Source of the DNA: JBBATK01 sp044224515
GTDB lineage: Bacteria > Bacteroidota > Ignavibacteria > Kapaibacteriales > NICIL-2
Direction of reading: 5' to 3'
DNA: 64,000 nt
Assembly: GCA_044224515.1 (NCBI GenBank)
Contig: JBGAKH010000004.1
Span: 62,001-126,000 of the forward strand
A model generated the notes under the pieces. It saw only the letters and a list, made by a program, of their open reading frames with translations. It ran no database searches and was not told where the DNA came from. The translations under genes were made by a program, and so were the position numbers. Shown here one piece after another: positions 9,383 through 17,400 of the stretch; positions within the stretch are counted from its first letter, which is position 1, and the number at the start of each line of letters is the position of its first letter.

Positions 9383-9900
9383 GTCTCATCTCCGACTTAC
9401 GCCGGCTGTACTCTGCCAACAATCAAATCTCACTACTTGAAGAACACTGTTGTCGCTATTCCGAATTCCAATACCGATCAGTCTAGTTTCTTTCCGTTTC
9501 TCCCTAAGCCATCAAATCAGCACCAAGTTTTCCGACTCCCTTTTTCCTTCGCTTACGACGACCGTCATTAACGTTCTCCTAACAAGGACACCGCAACTTT
9601 TGGAATGGTTACAACGTAGTTGAAGATTTTTATACGCCGAGACTAACGAAGACCTTGACCGGCATGCACCCCGGAATTCGTGTCAAATAGCTCTCATGTA
9701 TCCTACCGTCGGTAGGTTGTCGGTAAGTTTTAGCTCGGTTGAAAGACTCTCCTTCACCTTGACAGTGCCGCGGTCCATGGCTGGCCGTCTTGCTTGTTTG
9801 CAGCCTCACGACAAGAGGCGCAGCTCGCACATACAATATAGGGACAATGTCTGAAGATTGTTCCCTCTGCGGCATTCCTCTGTTAGCACCTCGTCCGAGT
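9383..9900. other. Intergenic region upstream of the sigma factor gene
   Basis: About 520 bp without a convincing gene. The one sizeable minus-strand ORF (9630-10034) begins inside the 3' end of the neighbouring barrel gene and has no recognisable protein features. The region holds the operator-like repeats at 9702-9725. A TATAAAA stretch lies near 9630 and a TTGACA near 9680 on the minus strand, but they are not spaced as a normal promoter pair. No tRNA or known RNA was recognised. It probably contains the sigma-factor promoter and a long 5' leader. Confidence 0.5.
9702..9725. promoter_or_regulatory. Operator-like palindrome with direct repeat
   Basis: CCTACCGTCGGTAGG (9702-9716) is an inverted repeat with 7-nt arms around one central base. 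GTCGGTA occurs again at 9719-9725, exactly 11 bp after its first copy (9708-9714), about one helical turn. Such spacing is typical of repressor or activator sites. It lies about 320 bp upstream of the ECF sigma gene. The binding protein is unknown. Confidence 0.35.
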
Positions 9901-11925
9901 TTACCAGTAGCGAGAAATGGAAGCTCGAACGATAGTCTCGTCATAAGGACGCAAGTACTGTTGCGTGCCGACGAGGGTCGTTGATTTAAAGACGTTTTTC
10001 TCCGCCCGAATGTCGAAGCTGGCAATTTTACCAATTGGTACGTTCAGCGACGCATAGTAGCCGTTCCTTGTTCCGTCCGTCTGCTCGTCAGCCAAACTGA
10101 ATCCGGCTGACAAATTCCATATGTCAGCAATAACATACGTACATCCAATTTGTCCTTCCCAAACGCTCAGTAAGGAAGGAAGGTTGATAGAGCTGCTTAA
10201 GTTCTGCTGCTCGATATGCGAGACAGCGAGTGACAGGGTCAAGGGGAAACTGAATGACGTGTTATGCCCGAGCATGTACGAGTGTATCGCAAAATCAGAG
10301 AGATGATTGATGCTCTCAATCGTGTTGTGCATGTAGCTGACGGTCGTGTTGTTACTAGTGCCTACTATTCGGTAGCTGTAACCAAGTGTAGCGCTCAACA
10401 TGGTCGTCACGGTATTCAGTTTTAGCGAATCCACGCTAGCGTCATTGGTCTGTGTATACGGCGAATAGCTTAGTCGTAGAAAAGGGTAGGATCGCGGACT
10501 CACTCCAAGGTTAACTCCGTATGCGTTGATCGACGTAGTTGCCCTTTTCCAGTCCGCAAGATTATCATGATCGTCTCGGTAAAAACCGCCGATAGTAAGC
10601 TGATGTCTGAAGAAACTTTGATCGGCTTTTAGATCCATTCGAACAAAGTCGCTGCGCTGATTGAGCAGGCCCAAACTGTGGTAACCGGCACCTACTCTTC
10701 TGAGTGACGCAGATAGCTTTGTTCCGGTTTCAGGAAAGGTACTGCGAACTGTAGCGGCGGCGGCCCAGTCATACGATGAAGTCAGTCGGATCTGAACTTG
10801 ACGTCGAAAAAACGCGATCACCGGATCGGTCGAATCCAATCCTAAGTCGGCTTCACTACTTGTGACATCACTCGTATACAAGCTCAGCGCACCTTCAACG
10901 CTCGTCGTGATACGGCTATCCCAGAGACTCGAAACCCACTCAAGATCAAGAATAGTGCTCTCCTCAGGTGTCGATGAGATAGGTACACTGTCATTCTGCA
11001 CTATAGGAACGGAAGAAGGATCGTCTTTTGCTTTTACCACGCTCAAAATGACAAAGCTTGAACTTTTTGATCCATAACCCAAACGTGCCGCAGTGATGGC
11101 CCTAGAGTACACAGGTTGTGTACTAAATGTACTGTCGATCGAGCGAAATGGGTCAAAAGGATGGTACTGGGGAATGGGATTCAGAACCGTCCCGGTGCAG
11201 AACGCTACAAAAAGCTTCGACGGGTTCCAATCCGCATCGACCCCTTTTACCGCTATACCGCTTAAGCTAAGGTCCGTGTACTGGGGATAGGTGGTACCGA
11301 GTGAGACGCGCGGCAGCAATAGCATTGTTTTCTCGTAATCGCTGAGCAATCCTGCTTGTTGAAGCAACTGCTTGTTCGATGCCAGATCTCGCGGATTCAT
11401 CGATCGTATTTCCTCCATACGAGCACTTTGCTCTAACTCTCGAAGTCGCTCGGGCGCTTCTCGCTGGAGTACGTCCTTATACTTTTCCAGTGAGTCTTTC
11501 GCAGATTCGGCGCTGCTCAAATGATCGGTGACATATGCTTCGGCTTTCTCTTGCGCGCGGTTTACAATGTAGCTCTGCAGAATCGAGGGGTTTAAGGAAA
11601 TACTTGCGCTGTTGATGTGCTGATGAAAAGCATGATCTTCGGTCGAATACAATACACTGGCGCTTATTGGGATTCCATACACCGAGAAGGTCGGCGCAAA
11701 CTCAAGGTATGCATAGCGAGGGTCTTTATCCATGAAGCTCCCGCTCTGATTTGAGTACTCGCCAAACAACTGTGCGCGCCCACCGAAGGAAAAGAAGGGC
11801 TGTTTGGGGCTATAACTCGAAGCTGACGAACCTTGGGAGGAATCATCGTTAGCCAATAGCAATCCATTGCTGAGCACTGCGAAAGCACAGGCCATCGCAA
11901 AGCCGGTCAAACGAGGTAAACTCAT
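9901..11925 (-). CDS. Outer-membrane beta-barrel protein, uncharacterised
   Basis: A 674-residue protein with a signal peptide (MSLPRLTGFAMACAFAVLSNGLLLA). Most of it consists of alternating polar/apolar strands with turns every 10-15 residues, ending in SRYW with a terminal aromatic residue, as in outer-membrane barrels. Residues ~115-200 are instead charged and helical (KAEAYVTDHLSSAESAKDSL, then EAPERLRELEQSARMEEI). This looks like a coiled-coil insertion between early strands, possibly periplasmic or extracellular. It starts 5 bp after the stop of the RCC1 protein gene, so the two form an operon. I do not recognise the family. A porin, or an anchor for the secreted proteins encoded next to it, are both possible; no transport motif supports either. 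Confidence 0.75.
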   Translation of the reverse strand: MSLPRLTGFAMACAFAVLSNGLLLANDDSSQGSSASSYSPKQPFFSFGGRAQLFGEYSNQSGSFMDKDPRYAYLEFAPTFSVYGIPISASVLYSTEDHAFHQHINSASISLNPSILQSYIVNRAQEKAEAYVTDHLSSAESAKDSLEKYKDVLQREAPERLRELEQSARMEEIRSMNPRDLASNKQLLQQAGLLSDYEKTMLLLPRVSLGTTYPQYTDLSLSGIAVKGVDADWNPSKLFVAFCTGTVLNPIPQYHPFDPFRSIDSTFSTQPVYSRAITAARLGYGSKSSSFVILSVVKAKDDPSSVPIVQNDSVPISSTPEESTILDLEWVSSLWDSRITTSVEGALSLYTSDVTSSEADLGLDSTDPVIAFFRRQVQIRLTSSYDWAAAATVRSTFPETGTKLSASLRRVGAGYHSLGLLNQRSDFVRMDLKADQSFFRHQLTIGGFYRDDHDNLADWKRATTSINAYGVNLGVSPRSYPFLRLSYSPYTQTNDASVDSLKLNTVTTMLSATLGYSYRIVGTSNNTTVSYMHNTIESINHLSDFAIHSYMLGHNTSFSFPLTLSLAVSHIEQQNLSSSINLPSLLSVWEGQIGCTYVIADIWNLSAGFSLADEQTDGTRNGYYASLNVPIGKIASFDIRAEKNVFKSTTLVGTQQYLRPYDETIVRASISRYW

Positions 11926-11930
11926 GCGAA

Positions 11931-14228
11931 CTACTGCTCGAGTGATACAATTCTAGCCGGAGCACGAGCCGGTTTGTTTGTATAGATGATGTCAAAAATG
12001 GGACTTTGAGCCAACTGCCCTGCGTTGTTTAAACCAACTGTCCAGAGTCCGCCACTTTTCTTAATCATCATACTGTGCGATGCTCCCGCACTGAGCGCAA
12101 GCACCTGTCCAAATCCGCTCAAAGGGTGTGCCGTGTTTGAACAACCGAGCTTTGATTCTCCCAATTGACCTGCCATGTTATTTCCTGCCACCCTTAAGGT
12201 CAGATCTTTCATGTGCACAAGAACATGCGAGCCTCCGGCTGCAATACTGTCCACGCTACTCAGGCTTAGGCGCACAGGAGAAGCAGTATCTTTCGTAGTG
12301 CCGTCCATTAACTGGCCACTCGCATTCCGACCCCAGGAGAAGACATCGTTGCCACCACTGCCAACAGCGTAGCTACTATGATCGCCACAAGCAATTGCTC
12401 TAAAAGACGAGACATTTTTTGATGACAGTAACTTTTGTGCTTCGACCAAGCCGGACGAGCCGTTTGACGTCATGACTATTTTGTCCTTTACCTGGTCTGC
12501 GCTCAGCACAGGCATAGGAAGCGGAATTCGAACATGGGCCAACCCGTTGCCGACTTCGCCGTAGTAATTGGAACCCCACGCATAGACGCTGCCGTCAGTT
12601 GCAATGGCTAGAGCGTGTCCACCGCGCGCTGCAACACTTGAAAAACGAACTCCATCCGGATTGATGTGTGCCGGACTGCTACGCTCGTGTGAGGTATCGA
12701 GTGGATTTCCAAGCTCACCTCCGGCATTGTAGCCCCAAGCAAAAAGGAATCCATCCTCGCGTAGTGCAAACGACGTCGCCAAACCTGCTGCTACTTGTAT
12801 GATCTTGTTTTTTCCGGGAAAGGCGACGGGTAAACCAACATTCGACTCTCTCAAACTTGAGTTCGCCAACTGGCCAAATTGGTTATCACCCCAAGCCAGT
12901 ACTGTTCCGTCTTTGAGCAGCATCAAGGTGTGCTCAGCACCACAGGCGATCTGCTGTATATTCTCTATGTCGTAGGGTAAGGGGCTGTCTGAGTACCAAG
13001 CCGGACCGAGGAATCCAATTTCCCCTTCAACGTTCCTTCCCCACGTCCACAGCATGTGCTCAATACTTGGTTTCGCAACGATGTCATCGAGTTTTCCTGT
13101 TACTCTTTTGACGGCGGATTGTGCGGAAGCATATTGATTCTTATTGAGTACAATATTCCCGTTTTGCTCCGTAGAGGATACTTTATACATCTCGGATGCA
13201 TTGAGGTTTTTATCGATGACTGCGCCGTTGAAATCAGATCCGGCTCCTAGCGACGTTTTCACTTGTCCTTCCGTTGCGACCGACGCTTTAAGTCTCGTCA
13301 AGCTCAAACGTTGCTCAGCCTTCGTCTCGAACACTCCCATCCCAAACTGGTCGCCGGCACTTAGATAACCGTCTGTAATAGGATTAATAATGGAATCGGC
13401 GCTTGTGGTTTTCTTAATACTATCCTTCGCTGTAAACGACCATACCTCACTTTCACCAAAAGGTGCCGTACTACCGGCGTCGAAGGCAAAGATCTGCCAG
13501 GCATATTGCTTCTTTTCAGCAAATGGGCGCGCTGAAAAAGGATAGACAAACAACGTTGTATAAATGTCACTTCGTTCAAACCACGATCGATTTGACTGCA
13601 TAGCCTGCTGCGGTGTTTGATCGCCTATAACATCGACTATGCGAAGTCTGTAGCGTGGCTGACTTGCCGCTTTAAGCGGACTTGGGGCTAGCCACGTGAA
13701 CGTTGGCTGTCTCTCCTCTACAACTGACTCATCCTGAGGAAAAACAAGTATTGGAGGACTGAGATTTTCGACCGAATGTTGCATGCACGCTTCAGCCAGA
13801 ACAGCTCCACTGCGCTCTTCTACAATCTCAATGCAGAAAAAATAATCGCCACTCGGTACAGTTCCGGTGCTCCTAATGACCGCTTCATACTTCGGGTCCG
13901 ACTTATTGACCTTAACCGGTTGAACCATCGTGCCATTCATTCGTTGTGGCGCCGGCGATGATGGCAGATCCATGACTCGACTTTGAGCATCTGCAATCAG
14001 CTTACCACTTCGGTCAAAACCAACGTAGGCAGTGGCATGAAGATGTATCTGATACGTCGTATTGTCGTTGTTGAAGAGAAGAATGCGCCACAGATCCGAG
14101 AGATGCATCTGGTTTGGCGGCGGAGGTAGCAGTGTCACACTCACATTCTGCGAGTGGAGACTCAACGTTTGAACAATCAACATGCAGCAAAGGACAAGGC
14201 TGCGATATCTCCAAGAGCGTTTCATCAT
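11931..14228 (-). CDS. Exported RCC1-repeat beta-propeller protein
   Basis: A 765-residue protein with a signal peptide (MMKRSWRYRSLVLCCMLIVQTLSL). A GGAAGG box lies just upstream; the second ATG (14225) is equally possible. Residues ~28-170 form a beta-sandwich-like segment and ~170-285 contain a fibronectin III-like unit (PTFTWLAPSP, YAWQIFAFD). Residues ~393-765 carry seven RCC1 repeats, each with the WGxNxxGQLG signature (WGRNVEGEIG, WGDNQFGQLA, WGYNAGGELG, WGSNYYGEVG, WGRNASGQLM, then two degenerate copies). That is enough for a closed seven-bladed propeller. RCC1 propellers usually bind proteins; in bacteria many are surface proteins of unknown role. It is co-transcribed with the barrel gene downstream and divergent from the giant gene pair, suggesting a shared envelope function. 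Confidence 0.88.
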   Translation of the reverse strand: MMKRSWRYRSLVLCCMLIVQTLSLHSQNVSVTLLPPPPNQMHLSDLWRILLFNNDNTTYQIHLHATAYVGFDRSGKLIADAQSRVMDLPSSPAPQRMNGTMVQPVKVNKSDPKYEAVIRSTGTVPSGDYFFCIEIVEERSGAVLAEACMQHSVENLSPPILVFPQDESVVEERQPTFTWLAPSPLKAASQPRYRLRIVDVIGDQTPQQAMQSNRSWFERSDIYTTLFVYPFSARPFAEKKQYAWQIFAFDAGSTAPFGESEVWSFTAKDSIKKTTSADSIINPITDGYLSAGDQFGMGVFETKAEQRLSLTRLKASVATEGQVKTSLGAGSDFNGAVIDKNLNASEMYKVSSTEQNGNIVLNKNQYASAQSAVKRVTGKLDDIVAKPSIEHMLWTWGRNVEGEIGFLGPAWYSDSPLPYDIENIQQIACGAEHTLMLLKDGTVLAWGDNQFGQLANSSLRESNVGLPVAFPGKNKIIQVAAGLATSFALREDGFLFAWGYNAGGELGNPLDTSHERSSPAHINPDGVRFSSVAARGGHALAIATDGSVYAWGSNYYGEVGNGLAHVRIPLPMPVLSADQVKDKIVMTSNGSSGLVEAQKLLSSKNVSSFRAIACGDHSSYAVGSGGNDVFSWGRNASGQLMDGTTKDTASPVRLSLSSVDSIAAGGSHVLVHMKDLTLRVAGNNMAGQLGESKLGCSNTAHPLSGFGQVLALSAGASHSMMIKKSGGLWTVGLNNAGQLAQSPIFDIIYTNKPARAPARIVSLEQ

Positions 14229-14456
14229 GGCACCTTCCGTTTTGTGGATGGACTGTGAACGCGTGTCTTAAACGATAGGCAATCTCAAACTCTGTTTGCC
14301 GACCGACAACGCGCACGATGCGTCTCCTAATTTAGGTCTTTTTTTCTCGCAGCTAAACCGGAAAAAAATTTTATGTTGGAGGGCTGATACCTGATTAGTG
14401 ATGATGACGACTACGTGGCTACAGAAGTAATCACGACACAAGCGAGGACGAACGCC
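14229..14456. promoter_or_regulatory. Divergent promoter region
   Basis: A 228-bp gap between the minus-strand RCC1 operon and the plus-strand giant gene pair. It must hold the promoters for both directions. An AT-rich patch with A and T tracts (14336-14375) stands out. I could not fix -35/-10 pairs with confidence. Small ORFs here are overlaps of neighbouring genes in other frames. Confidence 0.5.
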
Positions 14457-17400
14457 ATGAACCCTTCCCGCATCAACCTCAATTTGCTTCGCTCTAACCC
14501 AAAGCGAAGTACGAGCGCAACAGAGCTCGGTGAGTTCATCAATGATACAGCCGCGCCGAATCTGACTCGGCGCAGCTTGCTCAAGCTTGGAGGACTTGCA
14601 GCTGTTAGCTCTACGCCGTTGCTTCGTAATGCGGGCACTATGGTCATAGGACCGTTCGAGCTCAGGCACGACGCTTCAAGTGTGGAAGTACACTACGCCG
14701 GTCACTTGCGCTGGCGAGTTGACATTCGAGAGTACTCGGGTCAAGCGGTGTTGAATGTCCAACGTACTGAGCGCGCGATTGACATTAGTGTCAGAGATGC
14801 ACGCTTTGCCGGAACGGATATTCCCGCGGACTTCAAGTGTTGCATCAAACCGGGTCTCGGAAACTATACAATGCACTTGTCTGCGTTTGACGGCGCTTTC
14901 GATGCCGAATGCGCATTTGAACAGTGGCTGTTAGGTCTCAAAGAGTGCCGCTGCGCGATGGACTGTAATCTACCGGCGCTTCGCGCCGCTGCTACACACA
15001 GTCTGATGTTTCAAGGTCGTGCTTTTGCATCGTACCTGCCCAATAACTCATGGTCATTTGAAGGAAAGTCGATCGCCACGCTCAGTGCTTGGAAAGCTGA
15101 GTCCGGTCGCCTGAGCATTCGTCCTGCGGAATCTCAGAGCTACATTCTCGATGCGGCTAAGAGAAAAACTCGAATAGTTCTTGAACGCGGCTCCCACACC
15201 TGGGATATCGACACAAACTCAGCGCCGCATAGCCATTGGAATCTTGTTCATGACGCCAATCTTTTTGACTACTGTGTTGTTGATTGCTGCGAGAGCACAA
15301 ATTCCCGCAAGCAGGTTGCCTTTGTTTTTGAAAGTGACCAAGATGAAGCATCTGTAGCACTCGAAGTGTTGAAGAGATCATCGCGTAGCGATCAATGTAC
15401 CATGGCTCTTCGCAAACCGCGCTATGCTTTGCTTTTCTCTCCAAGCGGAGTTCGGAGTAGTTTCGTTGCAGACTTTGGTGACAGTGCGACCTGGCTGCAC
15501 CAGCGAGGAATAAGTTACCAGCTAGGCGCGGGAGAGAACACTCCTCCTTTTGAAATGCATGGCTTGGAAGGACGGATCACAAAGGTTCAATGTCAGCCTC
15601 GCATCGTTGGCCTAATGCCCCACATTGGAGACGTCATTGCCTCCCCGGTCAATATCAACGACGATGTTGCACTTAGTTTTAGCGGCTATGGAGCAGTAAG
15701 TACATTCAAAGAACAGCGCGAGCAGTTTCTTGTTGCTTCGTCAGGTCTATCAAATAACGCACTGAATGGGTTATCTGAAGAAGTGTACAGCATGTCCAAA
15801 GGCGCTTCAAAAGGATTTCAGATTGCGAAGCTGGGTTCACAAAGCATCAGTGTGAAAACTGACCTCAGTTTGGATTCCTTGTCGATTATTCGACCCCAAG
15901 ACCTTCTTGTCTTAACCTTCTACTACGACAACTTTTCAATTCGCGGAGATTCCTCCGGCGCTTCACTTGTTCCTACCGACGCAAGCAAAGCCTCAAAAAT
16001 CATTGTCGAGTTTCAACCGCAGAACATCATTGAACAAGCATTCTACCAGAGCGCTGCGAACCTCAAAAAAAGTGTCGTCGTAGATCCCAAGACCGGCGTA
16101 GAAAGCGGTGTGAGTGCCGGCCCCGATAATGTGGACTCTGTTGACCAACCACCGGTGAAAGCACGTATCGCCGGAAAGAGTCGTCTTGCATTCAGCGTAC
16201 CAAAAGGTAGCTCCGTACCCTTGACACTCGACGGGTTGTTGAGCTGGGAGAAATGGACACCGATTCTTGTGCCTGTGGCGCAGCGTCAGGATACTGAAGC
16301 CGCATCTTCGTTTCATCTCTATACCGGTCTTCTGAGCTATCTGGCGAAGCAAGGCATTAGTTTTAAGCAAGGAAGTTTAATCAATGAAATCGCTTCCGGC
16401 AGCAAGAGCCTCAGCATGGACAAGCTCGAAGGCACGCTTAATAGTACTTCTCTCAACAAGCTAAAGAGTTCGGGAATAGAGTACAGCAGTACAATTGGAA
16501 GTAGCGGTGGAGTCAGAGCAAAACGCTACAAAGCGCCAAAATCCGGTTCCGGATCGAATGCGACATCGGATTTCAAGTATTCCTTTAACTACGGAACACT
16601 CGCTGCCAAATACAATCTCGGACTCAATCTCTTCAAGCCGCAAATTAGAGAGCCGGAAGAAACCGAAACAGCATTGGAAATTCCCTATCGTCTCATGCTT
16701 TCGCCTCTGAGCGATGGCGGTTGGGCGCATGCGCATTCGGAGAAAACAAGATCTCTGAACTTAAAACGTACGGACTCGGCAGGAGTCGAGCATACCGATA
16801 CCGTGGACTTCACAGAATTGTGGCATACGCGCTTATGGTTCCGTACCAAGAACAAAGATGGCAGCTACTCTGTCAATGAACGAGACAATAATTATCTCTT
16901 GGCAAAAAAGCCAAAGTTGCGTGCAGTGTGGAGCCCGGACTTCGTCAACGATAAAACAAAGCCGAACAAAGATTATCCAACATGGGATCTGCATTCTCTG
17001 ACAAGTGTTGACCGCTGGTCGCTGGTTGTTAACTCTTCTGACTATTATACCGAAACGACAAGTCCGACCACAGGAAAGACCATCTCGTACGACCCCAAGG
17101 CCATCGATTCGGAAAAGCTCTTTCTCTCGTCTATCGGTGCTTGGATTGATGTCCATGGAGCGTGGGATCCCGTCCCAAGCAACATCGACTTAGTCGACTG
17201 GATCCACCGAGGAACTATGGGACGTGAGCACTATGTACGTGTGATGTACAGAGGCTATCTCTTCCCTTTTGGTCACAAGTGTACTCTTGTAAAAATCACA
17301 GAGCGCAAATTTGGAAAGCCGAAGAATCGTGGCACCTATGGTGCCTACATGCGCCAACATATGTTTGTCATCGTGCGACAAGCTGATATGACATTAGACG

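Noticed and set aside
9630..10034. A 134-codon minus-strand ORF in the gap before the sigma gene
   Set aside because: It begins inside the 3' end of the barrel gene in another frame and has no recognisable protein features.
14415..14456. GTG 14415 as the start of the first giant gene
   Set aside because: No ribosome site precedes it, whereas ATG 14457 has a GAGG box.
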